Source: Clavulina sp. PMI_390
Lineage: Eukaryota; Basidiomycota; Agaricomycetes; Cantharellales; Hydnaceae
Direction: 5' to 3'
DNA: 64,000 bases
Assembly: GCA_015039315.1 (NCBI GenBank)
Contig: WIDE01000003.1
Coordinates: 434,001 to 498,000 of the forward strand
In this document: positions 11,623 through 24,120 of the stretch, in pieces
How positions within the stretch are numbered: the first letter of the stretch is position 1
Layout: every line of letters begins with the position of its first letter
The notes under the pieces: model-generated
What the model was told of the DNA's origin: nothing
Databases searched by the model: none
Seen by the model: only the letters and a program-made list of their open reading frames with translations
Position numbers and translations under genes: made by a program

Positions 11623-14600
11623 ATGAGTGATAGCACAGATCCTCCAACGCCCGTGCCGGACTCTCCTATGAGCTCCTCGCGCACACGGCAGTATAAATTC
11701 TCCACGCTCTGTGCGACCGTCGAGAATCCCAGTCAAAAGGACCAATATGGCTCGAGCTCGGTCCCCATTTACCAAACCGCTACTTTCAAGGGAGTAGACG
11801 GTCAATATGACTACACTCGTAGTGGAAACCCCACCCGTAGTCATCTTGGTAAGTTCCTGTTGCTTTCCGTCGCCTAGACTCGCGGGATGTCAATATCGTT
11901 GAGTATTGATCATTCACTTGTGCAGAACACCACATTGCGAAGATATCATCCGCTCGCCATGCCATGACAGTCTCATCAGGAATGGCCGCGCTAGATGTCA
12001 TTACCCGTCTATTGAAACCCTCGGACGAAGTAATTGCTGGAGACGATCTCTACGGAGGGACCAATCGGCTCCTCACCTATCTCAAAACCCACAACGGGGT
12101 CGTTGTCTTTCACGTCGACACCACCGATACCAAAGCCGTTATCCCCCACCTTTCCGAAAAAACCGCGATGGTTCTGCTAGAAAGCCCAACGAATCCGCTG
12201 CTCAAGATTGCGGACCTCCAAGAGATCATCCTTGAGGTTAAGGCCCGATCGCCGCAAGCTGTCATCGTTGTTGATAATACGATGATGAGCCCATATCTCC
12301 AACGCCCTTTGGAGCTTGGTGCGGATATCGTGTATGACAGTGGCACAAAATATTTGAGTGGCCATCACGACCTGATGGCTGGTGTTATCACCTGCAATCG
12401 CGACGACCTTGCAAAGGTATGCACCACAATCCTCCTGTCTTCTCCCCAAACTGAAGTGTATTTTACATTCTCCAGCAAATGGCATTCGTTATCAACTCGG
12501 TTGGTAATGCTCTAAGCCCATTCGATTCTTTCCTGCTCTTGCGAGGGACCAAAACACTCGCTATTCGCATGGACAGGCAGCAAGCTTCTGCTATGCGAGT
12601 GGCTTCGTACCTCGACCAATTGGGATTCAGGGTTCATTATCCTGGCCTTGCAAATCATCCTCGACGAGATGTCCACGAGAAGCTCGCAAATGGTCCTGGT
12701 GCTGTGCTCAGCTTCATCACTGGCGATACAGCGATGAGCGAGAGGATTGTTGGCGCGGCGAGATTGTGGGGTATCAGCGTCAGTTTCGGGGCGGTGAACT
12801 CCTTAATCAGCATGCCTTGTTTGATGTCGTAAGTGCTTCTCTCTGGACGATCGAAAATGGTTCATTCATTTGCGTTTGTTCAGCCATGCCTCCATTGATC
12901 CTGCTACTCGGGCGGCTCGTGGCCTACCTGAGGACCTCATTCGACTCTGCGTAGGTATAGAGGATCCCGACGATTTGGTAGAGGATTTAGAACGCGCTTT
13001 GCTCGAAGCGGGAGCGATAACTCTCACTCGAGATGCCAATGGGGAGGAGGTCTACACTCGCATCGGCCATGCTCCTGGTGGACCATTCGGTCAAGCCCTA
13101 GAGAAGCTCACGAATGATGCCATTGGCCTAAGCCTCCAGCCGTCTGGCTCACAAGACGAGTACCTCGTCTCCGCTCCCGGTAAAGTTATCCTTTTCGGGG
13201 AGCACGCCGTCGTCCATGGCGTCGTAAGCCCAGAACCCTCATTCAGACCTACCTAGTCAGCTCACAGTGTTTTCTGTCCTAGACTGCGATAGCGGCCGCT
13301 GTTGATCTACGATGCTATGGTCATGTCGTGCCTCGACAAGACGGGAAAATCTCGCTTCGTCTTCCAGACATCGATAACACTACTGTCGAGTGGGACATCA
13401 AAGACCTCCCTTGGGACGTCGTAAAGCCTATTGCTCCAGGTTCTGAACATCCTGATACCTTGGACGCCAACCTGGTGTCTGCTATTACCTCTACGTGCAT
13501 TCCACCGCCCCTGGCAGCCAATAAGCGTGTGATCGGTTCCTGTATTGCCTTCTTATATCTGTATTTGTCTTTGGCGACCGTGGAGTCTAGGTAGGTGCTA
13601 TCACCGTGGCTGAAAACCGAATGTGGATACTGACACGCTTTTAGGCCGAGCATCACGTTCACAGCTCGTTCGACCCTCCCGATCGGTGCTGGCCTCGGCT
13701 CTTCCGCTTCTTACAGCGTTTGTATCGCCACTTCTATCCTCCTTCTCAACTCGCGGATATCTATCCCACCAGAGCCTGCACCGACCCGCCCTGCTACATC
13801 AACCGCAGACCCTGGTCATGTCCATGTTTCGCATGGTGGCAGAAGGGCCTTGCCCAAGCCATTCGCTGACGAGGTCAATAAATGGGCTTTCGTTTCAGAA
13901 AAAGTCCTTCATGGCACTCCTAGTGGGGTAGACAACTCTGTTGCTGTCTACGGTGGTGCTCTCGCTTTCACCCGCAGTGGCTTTGGGAGAGAGGGTGGCC
14001 TGGAAGGCATTCAGGGGTAAGCTATAGGCTGACTTGATCACCTTTTTACTCACTTGTAGCTGACCGTTATAACAGGTTCAAGTCTGTTCGCTTCCTCCTC
14101 ACCGATTCAAAAGTCCCTCGGGATACCAAAAGCCTTGTGGCAGGCGTCAGTGCTCTCAAACAAGAGGTATGTCTTCTCAGTGTCCGATCAAAGCCTTTCC
14201 GACTTATGCCAGCGCTCGTAGAAACCAGACCTTGTCGGAGATATTCTGACATCAATTCAAACCATCAGCGACGAAGCTCAACGCGCTCTCAGCGATCCTG
14301 AGCTACCCCGAGAATCGCTTCTCTCTGGTCTTTCGGGTCTGATTGACGAAAATCATGCTCACCTTGTCACGCTCGGTGTCTCGCACCCCTCGCTAGAAGC
14401 GATCAGGCAGATAACTGGCGCTAAGCAATATAATCTACACACTAAACTTACGGGGGCTGGTGGTGGTGGTTGTGCTGTCACTCTTATTCCAGATGGTACT
14501 TGGTCTCATCCTCTTGTTGCGTATTCATCGAAGCTAATGACTTTTTCAGGCTTCCGGGATGCATCAGTTGGTGCTTTGCTCTCTAGCCTGCGAGAGGCAG

Positions 14601-14764
14601 GGTTTGAACCCTACCTTACTAATGTGGGAGGGAGCGGGTTAGGCGTTCTTCCCTCTTCATCGCCTCTAGCACAAGATGTAGCTGGGTGGGAATCGCTTTC
14701 TGACAAGCCATTGGAGGAATTCTCAGCTTGGGTGGAAGGGAGAGGGCGATGGCTATACGTTTGA
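11623..14764 (+). CDS. Cystathionine beta-lyase / mevalonate kinase fusion protein
   Basis: Nine exons read in unbroken phase (11623-11848, 11926-12416, 12476-12828, 12884-13223, 13283-13590, 13645-14016, 14076-14166, 14222-14495, 14550-14764), giving 889 residues. Residues 1 to about 402 form a complete Cys/Met-metabolism PLP enzyme of the cystathionine beta-lyase type, which makes homocysteine from cystathionine: DYTRSGNPTR, MTVSSGMAALD, the PLP lysine in YDSGTKYLSGHHD (K217), LLLRGTKTLAIRM, and the end LEDLERALLEAGAI. Residues 403-449 are a linker containing no methionine. Residues 450-889 form a complete GHMP-type mevalonate kinase, the ATP-dependent isoprenoid/sterol enzyme: SAPGKVILFGEHAVVHG (453-469), PIGAGLGSSAS (585-595), GTPSGVDNSV and LTGAGGGGCAV (803-813). 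The domain boundary lies inside exon 4. A bifunctional protein or one cleaved after translation is inferred. The gene shares a promoter region with IWS1. Confidence 0.93.
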
Positions 14765-14860
14765 TCCGTCGATAATCATAATGTATCTTTCGCTTTGCAC
14801 AATGTACAATGTTATGAGGGCGCAACCTCCTTGTTTGCACGTATTGATTTCCAAGCCATC

Positions 14861-17728
14861 ATGGCTGGACGTCCCTCGCTCGCTCTATCATTATCACCAT
14901 CACCTTCAGAGGACAGGCAATCTTGGATAGCATCTCCTAACGGGTCCAGGATTGCACCTTCTCCCTCCGCCACTCACGAGCGGTTTCCTAACAACGCAAC
15001 AAGAAATCCTCTCTCGCTCCGTCTCTACAAGTCTCTCTCCTCAAGCTTTCAGGATGCCACTTCGCAGGAAGCATTAGACACTCTATCATCACTATATGGG
15101 CCCCCAAAGACCGCCCCTCGCCTCCCTGCCCCGCCCACCGATGATGAGGATTCTTCCTCTGACGATGAAGCGGACGCGCTGGCTGGCGAATCGGGCTTGT
15201 TCAATCAATCTGTCCCCCTTGGGGATATTACCGTGGCTGAGAGAGCGCGAAAGAACTCTAGGCGAGATGTTGAGCAACAATTAATCTCCAGTAGCATCCG
15301 GTTTCTGCATGCATTCGGTGAAGTAAATCAGGTGAGTGCTCGGCATCCAACTATTGCCAATCTGCCTTAGTTATCTTGCTGATGCCATGGCAAAGAAATT
15401 GGACGTGCTTCAAACTCATATGGATGACATGAGAGCTCGATGTGACGAGGCGCAGACTGAATTGTCGAAAACAAGCGAATCGTCTAAACTCCTACTTGAA
15501 AAAGCTGGAGGGCTCCGAGCTCAACGGTACGCAAAATTCCTATTCGAGGTCAGCGCCGTATTGAACGCTTTCCCCCCTTGCTTACTCGAACTGCCAGACA
15601 TGCCACGGCTATTCGCCAAAATATCATCTCTTCATTCCTCGGACGATTCACCCTTTCAGAGGCAGAAATGGAATCCATAACATCCCACGACGTTCCTGTT
15701 GGAAAACAGGTTTTCACTGCTATGGACCGGGCAGAGAAAATTCGCGAGGACTGCCAGGTTTTGCTGAGTGGAGACGATGGCGCTGGCACCAAGGCAGGGT
15801 GAGGGCTTCACAGTCATCTCCAACATCAATGTGCCGAGCTAATACTAGTTTGAAAGGCTGGATATCATGGCTAGGACTGGCGATCAACTCGATAATGCAT
15901 ACGCCAAAGTCCAACGATGGTGTTCCTTCGAGTTCCGGCAGTTAGGAAAGGATTCGCACCTGGAAGTCTCGCGTGTCATGAGAGAGGCTGTCGCGAGGTT
16001 GAAAAAGAGGCCCGACATCCTCAGGTAAGATTTCCAACTCCGCATCACTGAAACAGCGTTTTTTAATTCGTTCATGTTAAGTGTGGCCCTCTCTGATCTA
16101 GCTGTGATCCGTCAAACCACCTTGTTAAATATGTTCACCACTGCCCTCACTCGAGGCGGCCCTTCAGGACTGCCCCGTCCAATCGAACTTCATGCCCACG
16201 ATCCGATCCGATATGTTGGCGATATGCTCGCCTGGGTCCATCAAGCAATGGCGACGGAAAGGGAGTTCCTAGACTCCTTGTTCGGACTACACCAAGAAAA
16301 GCGTATGGTGGGGAGCTCCTGGACGCGCGACACTAAAGAGGGCGAGTCTGAGAGCGAGGAAACAATCTGGGTGAGGGACTTGATGGATAAAAACCTCGAG
16401 AAGTTGTGTACACCGCTCAAGGTAAGTAGCTTGCTTAATGTGTTGAAGCATTCGTGTTGCTAAGTCTGGTTTTTGATCGGTCTAGATTCGGGTCCAACAA
16501 ACTATAAAATCACAAGAAGGTAGTATCACCGCTTACAAGATTGCCAATCTCCTCAGTTTCTATCTGCTGACAATGAGGAGAACAATCGGAGATGAGGCTT
16601 TGCTGACGAAAACGCTACAAACGTGAATCCTACCCTCTCGCATAAGAAAATCTCCTCTAACGCATTTTGTGCAGTGTTACGGATCTTTCGACTCACGTGT
16701 TTATTGAGACTATCCAATCTCAAGGTCGAAGTCTACTACGATTCTTACAGGTAAATCTACTTCTTCATGGACCCAACTGTCGTAACTAATTTGTCTCTAG
16801 CCGCCAGATGCAGATCTCTCTCCTCCTTTGGCGCTGCGCGATGTGTCCCAAGTGCTTCGTGAGATCATGACCGTTTACGATTCATCTATGCTAGAGTTGG
16901 AGGCTGGGTCCACCATTTCAGAGGAAACTGCCAAAACAGAACGCCAAGAGTTCAATCGTATCATGGACGCGGCTGTTGGGCCAGCCCTCGAGATGTGTCG
17001 TAGAATGGCCAGTCTGAAGAAAGATGGTACTGAGCGCGAGAAAGAGATTTTCTTGGTGAACTGTGTAGCATATCTCCAGGTATGGCGGATCTGCTGCTAC
17101 CTGCCAGCCTACTGAACTCTCCTGTCGTATCTACAGGGCACATTCCACCCTTTCGCGTTCGCTGCAGCCCGCGTTGAGGATCTGGACCGAGAGCTAGACT
17201 CCCATATTGCGCTTCTTGTTGCGGAGCACGTAAGTTTTCTTTCTATAGATAACAAATTATGGACACCTAACTAATGCTCTTCAACAAGTATTCCCAACTG
17301 CTTGCGGAAAGTGGTTTATCAAATTTGATTGAGCTGCTCAAGACCAAGCCGTCAGATGTATGCATGACCATAGTCTTCTAACATCTTGTACTAACCGACC
17401 TTCTGGTGAATAGACCCCTCTGTCGCGTCTCCCATCGGCTACACCACAAGACATCACACAAGCTCTCAATCGATTCGACACCTTCCTGTCTTCTCTTGAT
17501 GTGCTCACGTCGCCACGCTTATCGCTCATCGCGTACCCCACAATCTCAAGTCGTGTTCACCGGGAGGCTCTGCGGAAAGTTGGAGACGCTTATGGTGCAG
17601 TGTGTGGTGCCGTTCGAGATCCCGCGAACAAGTATGAGTTTGCAGCAACCGTGCTCGGCACGAAGCGACCATTCGGTCAGATGTCTGTTCTGTGGCAGGT
17701 CCTCAATATTTCTCCCTCGAGTACATAG
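14861..17728 (+). CDS. COG6: Conserved oligomeric Golgi complex subunit 6
   Basis: COG6 belongs to lobe B of the COG tethering complex, which recycles Golgi glycosylation enzymes. The start at 14861 gives MAGRPSLALSLSPSPSEDRQ, a Ser/Pro-rich N terminus. It is followed by the family's characteristic LSLRLYKSLSSSFQDATSQ, EALDTLSSLYG, an acidic stretch (DDEDSSSDDEADA) and RRDVEQQLISSSIRFLHAFG. Further exons encode a helical coiled region (LDVLQTHMDDMRARCDEAQT) and long alpha-helical segments (DPIRYVGDMLAWVHQAMATE, LRDVSQVLREIMTVYDSSML, MDAAVGPALEMCRRMASLKK). The last exon has the conserved tail (VHREALRKVGDAYGAV, LGTKRPFGQMSVLWQ) and stops at 17728. About ten small exons are implied. The start lies only 96 bases after the stop of the lyase-kinase fusion on the same strand. 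Confidence 0.92.
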
Positions 17729-17895
17729 CCATCTACCCTGTAATATACATCGCTCTGCCATACAGTAGCAGTATGGCCCATACTGCTACGGGAAGATGAT
17801 GCCTCGGTCTAAACAAACACGTGAGCTCATAGAGCGAACTTGGGCCACTACTAAGAAGTCTATCATTGAAAGAAACACGTCTACTTTCTCCCGAC

Positions 17896-19085
17896 ATGTC
17901 ACTCCGATATTTGAGTGCAAGACTTGCACAGCAGGTGCTCACATAAACCCTTCTTGACTTAACTGGCTACTCGGTGCTGAATCTAGTGGGCAGATCGACG
18001 AGGAGCTGATGAATGTAGCAGGAGCTTTTAGTATCGACCAAGTTGAGATCCAGGATTAATTCGAACATAGCAGCTATCCCTAGCTTACAAAGAGAGGTTT
18101 AGCTCATGGAACTCGCAGGGCTGGCGTGTGCGCAGACGGTTGCGTCGGTCTACGATGTCAAAAAGTACAATCGAGTCCTTGTCTGCTGTGGGCCCGGCAA
18201 CCAGGTTCTGAACTCAACCTTTCGCTTGCGACAATGTGGCTCATCAATTCGTACCTTTCCAGGGCGGTGATGGGCTCGTGGCTGCTCGGCACTTGAGTGA
18301 GCTGAATTCTAGCTATCCCAACCCATCTTTCTAACCATCATCGGCGACCAATGATATTACGCATCAGGTATGTTTGGGTACCGTCCTACGCTTTACATGC
18401 CAAAGGTGCGTAGTTTTGTCATCCATACGAGTCCCGCTAACTCTCTGCTTCGACAGCCTGGATCCAAAGAGATATACCAGGTGAATCACAAAACATGAAG
18501 CTTCGCTCGCCGGAACCCAATCTGAACCACCTTGGTAGAGGCTCCATACGCAATGCAATAATCTCTCGATCCCAACGCTACCAATCTCCCCTCCCTCGGT
18601 TACAGAAGTGAAATCATCATACGATGTCATCCTCGATGCGATATTCGGCTTCTCCTTCCATCCCCCTGTGCGAAGTCCATTCGACACTGTCCTGCCCATT
18701 TTATCTGCCTCAGGCCTTCCTATTGTGTCTGTTGATATTCCCAGTGGCTGGGATGTGGAGAAGGGGCCGATCGAGTTAACTAAGAAAAGCGAGGAAGGGA
18801 CAGAGCAAAAGCTCGACTCTTCGTTCAAGTGGCTGGAGCCAGATGTCTTGATCTCGCTCACTGCGCCAAAGGAGGGCGTCAGGACCTTCGCAGGAAGACA
18901 CTTCCTTGGAGGAAGGTTCATTCCTTGGTTCGTGTCTCATTCTCACTTCTTCTCTTGTAATAGTAGATCTTACGCCGCTGAGCAACAGGAAAATGCAAGA
19001 AAAATTCGAGCTCAACCTCCCATCATACCCAGGGTCGGAACAGATAGTTGAGCTTCCACAAGCGTCATCTGGCCAAAAGCTGTAA
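17896..19085 (+). CDS. NAD(P)H-hydrate epimerase (YjeF N-terminal domain, AIBP/NAXE family)
   Basis: This enzyme epimerises damaged R-NAD(P)HX so that the dehydratase can repair it. The start at 17896 gives MSLRYLSARLAQQ, spliced to IDEELMNVAGAFSIDQ and then LMELAGLACAQTVASVY, the YjeF-N opening. Next come RVLVCCGPGNQ and GGDGLVAARHLS, which form the nucleotide-binding core, then MFGYRPTLYMPK, a 24-base exon (PGSKEIYQ) near 18458-18481, SSYDVILDAIFGFSF, PIVSVDIPSGWDV (with the conserved aspartate), PDVLISLTAPKEG and a last exon ending at 19085. The length of about 250-260 residues matches the single-domain eukaryotic enzyme; the C-terminal dehydratase domain of bacterial fusions is absent. 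No clear mitochondrial targeting peptide is visible. Confidence 0.92.
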
Positions 19086-19186
19086 TACTCCAGAGATGAG
19101 GTGTACCACGCGCATGAATCAATAATAAAACGGGCTCTATCGATACACTACGAAATGTTGCATCACGATACATCAAGCATTTGGCA

Positions 19187-20373
19187 TCAAACATCAGGGA
19201 ATGACGATGGAGGTGGTTGAGTAGCCAGGTCATTCCAATGCGGCTGAGATTGAGCAGGTGTCTTTGACACGTTTCCGCCAGGCTTGGAAGGGGGTGGGCG
19301 TTCAAGGAGAGAAGGGAGGAGGGCTCCCTTCAAAGGCGATGGAAGAAGCAGGCCACTACCCGTCTCCGGGCCTTGTTCGGCCATCATTGCCATTTTGCCT
19401 TTTGAGGGATCGCTCGGGGTCCTGCTCCCTGGACTGCTATAACCTTGCGGGGAGGGCACATTGCTTTCAGCTGTGCGAGATGATCCTGCAAGAGGAGTGT
19501 TGGGACTTTGAGAACGTCGACGCTTCCCGGGTGTGAGAAGGCTCATGGCTGCGTAGCGTCTAGGTGCGGAAGAGGTAAATTAGAGCGACTCGACATCAAA
19601 CGAAACAGATTATCGACGTACTTTCGCGTGGACGCGTCCAGAGGCGAAGTAGGAGGCTCTGCAATTCAACAATGAGCTAAGAAGGGCGATGACAGGGCGA
19701 GCAGCTCACCACGAGCAGGTCGCCTATTGTTGGGCAAATATTGATTCGGAGACGGGCTACTGAAGATCGCATCGTTCAATTCAGGACTGTCATCACTGTA
19801 GGCAACGATACTTTTTCAGCATTTTGTCATATTATCTTTATTGGAGGCACTGAACAGGACCTTAGGGAGTTCAGAGCAGAAAAGGATTTGCGAGAGCTTG
19901 TGGGGCTAGGAATAGGCTCACGAAATGGAGTCTTGGGTTGTGAGCTGTTCACTGCTGGTGAATGTGGCGGAGTACGCATATCATCGGAAGGTATCGCTGC
20001 GGCCGAGCTGTAGGGATGACCGTCGCCACTGGATTCATACTGTACGACGTGATTACCCACGGCATTGGCTTCCGGTAACGTTGTCGAGGAGGGGGCAGAG
20101 GTAGAGGCCGTGGCAGCGGATGTTTCTGTTGCTGGAACGTCGAAAAGTTGTTGCAATGAGACTTAGGCTACGAAACCTCAGGTAAAAATTGTGTGAACCT
20201 TGTGCCACATTCGATGTCGTGCTCTTATTCAAATCTCGACGCCAATCAAGAGGATGAGGGAGACAAGTTTCGAGGTGAGCATCCATATGCTCATGAATCT
20301 CATTTTCAGCTGAAAAGGACTGGGTACAGTCTTCCCAGTGACAAAGGTAGCGAGGATTGAGTTGCGCCGTCAT
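19187..20373 (-). CDS. C2H2 zinc-finger protein with a single finger
   Basis: The start at 20373 gives MTAQLNPRYLCHWEDCTQSF. It contains one finger of the pattern C-x4-C-x12-H-x3-H (CHWEDC ... HMDAH), the wide-CC spacing seen in Gli/Zap1/PacC-type fingers. After an intron the protein is largely disordered and Ser/Pro/Thr-rich: SAATASTSAPSSTTLPEA, DDMRTPPHSPAVNSSQ, and near the end LLTPGKRRRSQSPNTPLAG and SLLERPPPSKPGG. It stops at 19187. RRRS next to TP/SP sites could be a nuclear-localisation and phosphorylation segment. A role as a DNA- or RNA-binding regulator is inferred from the finger only, and I cannot name an orthologue. It is convergent with the NAD(P)HX epimerase gene and divergent from the secreted-protein gene. 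A short CGT trinucleotide run lies upstream at about 20412-20427. Confidence 0.7.
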
Positions 20374-20855
20374 AGCGTGGGTCGTAGTAGCTGAACACGA
20401 GCTCTGTTGTTGCGTCGTCGTCGTCGTCGGGTCACTTTGGCACGAGTCGGCGTCACAACTGTCGCGATCCCACCACGACTGTCAGTCACCCAGGAACCCC
20501 GTCTAGGAACGGAACGGAGGCTATAGTCCTCCGGATGAATCTCGCATTCGCTGTGTAATGAAAAGAAAAACTTGGCACAATTCTCTTTGTAACCTGGCGA
20601 CTGTCTCTACTCATGTCCAGGTTGCATTCACCATCACTGGTAACAGGGATGGAGCAACTGCATAAAGTCTAACGTGCACTGTCGATCTTCAGACTTCCCC
20701 TCATCATCTTGAATCCTTTCGATAAGGATCGCCTTCGTTCTTCTCCTGTTGCTGGTCAACCCTTTTTTTGTACGACGCAACTTGCTGCATAACCCATCAT
20801 TGCCCTGGCTAACCGTCTACTAGGCCCAATCTTGTTCCATCCAGAGTCTTTGAGA
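20374..20855. other. Divergent promoter region
   Basis: This 482-base region lies between the zinc-finger gene and the secreted-protein gene. It contains a (CGT)n run at about 20412-20427 and a pyrimidine-rich stretch just before the plus-strand start (20690-20770, rich in CTT and TTC). No coding sequence is recognised. Confidence 0.45.
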
Positions 20856-21368
20856 ATGCGCTCTTTCATTCAAGTCTTCCTCGTCGGCCTCTTCGGTATG
20901 GTCGCTGCTGCACCATTGCTCAACCGCGAAGCCATGCTTCTGGGACGAGCCACAACTCAAATCTTCCCTGACTCCATTACGAACACTACTTGCACAAATA
21001 AGGCCCAGTGAGTTATTATACATCGTTTCCCTTTCTCGCCTCCTGGTGACTGAACCTTGGCTTGGCTTTCTTCTTCTAGGACTATGGTGTCGCACGACAT
21101 CAATGTCGCCATCCTTTCAATCTGTGGAGGAATTGCTGGCACCATTCAGAAATGCCAGGGCGCTCCTACCGCGACTACAGGGACATCTGGGACTGCTAGC
21201 TTTGCCATTACCACGACCGCTTCCGGCGCTACCATAAATGTTTCCAAGGGTCGCTGGGAGCATTGCGTGGCTGCCGCACGAGCAGTCTGTGGGGATACTC
21301 CCTTCACGACCACATGCTTGGGCGGGGCCAGTACAGGAGATTTGAACGTAGTGCTTACCCATACATAA
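20856..21368 (+). CDS. Small secreted cysteine-containing protein
   Basis: Two exons (20856-21007 and 21080-21368, one GT-AG intron) encode 146 residues. The N terminus MRSFIQVFLVGLFGMVAAAP is a clear signal peptide with likely cleavage after the alanine run. The mature part is Thr/Ala/Gly-rich (TATTGTSGTASFAITTTASG) and contains six cysteines (in NTTCTN, SICGG, QKCQG, EHCVA, AVCGD, TTCLG), enough for three disulfides. No domain is recognised. Small secreted six-cysteine proteins in plant-associated fungi include effectors and cell-wall proteins, but nothing here decides a role. Confidence 0.75.
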
Positions 21369-21611
21369 TGCTTGGTAGCCATGTTCATAGTTTAGGGTTC
21401 ATACCTCTAGGCTAGGACAATAGTCTCTTGTTAGCTCAATACACCCATTTGGGGGTCAAAGGTGCATATTTTGGTGTGCATGATGCTAATAGTATAAATC
21501 AATTAAGAATAAGAGGGGTCCAAGATGGCACATGCACATCAAGACTGCACAGACGACGGTGAACAGCGTTCCCAGTCGGTTCCGAGCTGTCGAGTTTCTG
21601 CGCCACCAACT

Positions 21612-24120
21612 ATGGTTCGTCGACGAAAACCTGCAGGGGGTTTCAACAAGTCCAACGGCTCTGGGAAGAAGCAATCGGCGTCTCATAGCGCGCACAGGAA
21701 ACCCAGCAGCTCGAAAAAAACCTCTCTACCGGCCAATGATGAAGACCTCTGTTCGTGTGCTCTAAATTTTTTCCTAGCCCTCACTATGCTTGACTATCTT
21801 CGATTCCCTGCTTATGCGCCTAAAATTTGCAGTTTTCGAAGGTCGTGATAAGATATTACTCGATGGAAGTGATGCTTCTAGAGGCAGGGACCTCGAAGAT
21901 TACGATGATGAAGAGGAAGTCTTCGCCTTGAATGGCGTTGGAGACTCTGATTCCGATGCTGAGGCAGACGACTACGACGAGGATGAGGACGAAGATGAGG
22001 ATGGGGATGACTCGGAGGATGATGCTGAACCTACCCCTTCGACGTCAAAATCGTCCAAAAAGCCCACAAAAGACGCCAAGGGCAAGACCTCAAAAAAGAG
22101 CCAGGACTCTGACGACGACTTTGACGAGCGCTGGGGAAAGAACAAATCAGCGTATTACTCCTCGAATGCTCAGGACCTGGATTCAGATGATGAAGAGGCA
22201 CGTCAGTTAGAGGAGCAGGAGGTCCTGAGACTCCAGGCAAAGGCGCAAGAGGGGATAACTGATGACGATTACGGGCTGAACGATGCGGTCCCTACCCCAA
22301 ATTCGTGAGTATAGCCTCAGCACGCTCTTCTGTTGTATTCTTGATATGCTCGAACTGTGTCTACGCTATAGCCATGCCGCCCCGAGCGTTGCTACACCTG
22401 CAACAAATGCGAGCGCTCCTGTGCCTACTGCTCCTCTATCAAAAGAGGTGGCTATACGCCACCTGGAGAAGACCAACCCTGAGGTTCTGGCCCTAGCTCG
22501 CGAATGGGAGGACATTGCATCCCAGATCCAGCGAGTGGATCGAGCTATCTCAGAGTGAGTGGGATGAGTTCCCCGACTACCCTTTCATCTCATGGCTTCT
22601 ATTGTACAGACGGATAGCAGCAAACCCTCAACATCCGACCCTGGGCATGGTGTATCTGCACCAGCAAACGCTTGTCACATATGCGGCCGTTTTGGCCCAC
22701 TACCTGCACGTCCGTTCCACTCCGATCCCAGGGCCTACTCCGAATGCCCCAACGAGGGCCAAAAACGTTTCTGAAAAAGTCCTCGAACGTCTACTGCAGC
22801 TCAAGCACAGTTTGGGTGTTCTGGACGAGATTGGCTTTTCAATTCTTGCCGGGGAAACCGAAGACCGAATGGAATACGGCCCATCTGATGAGGAGCTTAG
22901 CGACGAAATCGACGTAGATTCGGAAGACGAGGACTCTGAGCTTGACTTGGACGAGGCTGAACTCGATCTAGCCGAAAAATACTCGGACGCTCAACTCAAC
23001 GCTCTACTCAGTGAAATGGATGTGTCATCGGGCTCCAAACCTTCTCTCCAGAAAGCGTCGAAATCAAAGAGTAAATCGTCTGGTCTCCAGCCTGTGCTCC
23101 CGGAAAAGCAGAGCACGAAGGTCATCCTCAAACTCCCCTCCAAAAAGAAGACTAAATCCTCGACGACCGACGCTCCTTCCTCCTCGAAAAAGGCATCGCC
23201 TTCTACATCATCCAGCACCCCTGCCCCTATCCAATTCGACCTCCAAGAACCAGAATATGGTTCTTATGCAAAGTCATTGGCTGGGACCTCCCCCTCGTCC
23301 TCATCGTCGTCTACTGGGCCGTACAATCCCTTTGGCGATGCGACGTCGCTCAGCGCTGGTGCCATCGCCGACAAAGCCGAGCGCAAACGCTCGCTCAAGT
23401 TCCATACGAGCAAAATCGAGAGCACGGCTCGGCGAAGGGATGCCGCGCGCCAACGCGCGATGGGCGGTGACGATGATATTCCCTGGCGAGACGAGCGGAG
23501 GGAAAGGAAGGATCGTGAGCAGAAGGCAGTGGAGGCTGCGCGCGCTGGAAAGAGCTCGCTTGGCCAGGGCGGCGATGATCTGGATGATGTTGATCCTGCT
23601 GCTGATGGAGAGGCAGCCTCCGCTAGTCGTGGTGGTAATGACTCGAAGGGCAAGAAACGTGCCAGGGACGACGATGATGATGCTGGAGATGAAGAGAGCC
23701 CTGAAGGATACTACGACCTTGTTCAGAAGAGCAAGAAGCAAGCGAAGCTTGACAAGAAGGCAGCATACGACGCTGAAGTAGCTGCGAGCAAGTGCGTGAC
23801 CCTTTCGCGCTGCTTTAAGATACCTAACTCACTGACTACCTCACTTGTATGTTCTCTCCAGGCCCGACTTCTCGGAGGGCGACAGCTCCGGGCCCCGCTC
23901 GCTCACACGCGCAATCCTCAAGAACAAGGGTCTCACTCCAAAGCGTGCCAAAGCGGTACGCAATCCACGAGTCAAGAAAAAGTTACGTTTCGAGCAGGCG
24001 AAGAAGAAAGTGTCGAGCAAACGCGCGGTCTACAAAGGTGGAATGTCCAGCCTACCCGGTGGGAGGTACGAAGGCGAAAGAAGCGGTATTTCGCAAGTTG
24101 TCAAGAGTGTTAAGCTGTAA
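21612..24120 (+). CDS. SAS10: Sas10/Utp3, small-subunit processome protein
   Basis: Sas10/Utp3 is a nucleolar component of the U3 snoRNP/small-subunit processome needed for 18S rRNA maturation. I chose the ATG at 21612 (MVRRRKPAGGFNKSN) because basic N termini of this kind are usual; an in-frame ATG exists at 21525. The protein is highly acidic in its first third (DDYDEDEDEDEDGDDSEDD). The Sas10/Utp3/C1D helical domain follows (LSKEVAIRHLEKTNPEVLAL, MVYLHQQTLVTYAAVLAHYL, EKVLERLLQLKHSLGVLDE), then a long charged Ser/Lys region. The last exon carries the Sas10 C-terminal domain: RSLTRAILKNKGLTPKRAK, NPRVKKKLRFEQAKKK, YKGGMSSLPGGRYEGE, ending GISQVVKSVKL at 24120. The last splice joins AASK to PDFSEGD in phase. 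Confidence 0.93.

Noticed and set aside
21525..21611. Upstream in-frame start for Sas10
   Set aside because: The added residues (His/Asp/Gln-rich, with a cysteine) do not resemble the family, whereas MVRRRK at 21612 does.
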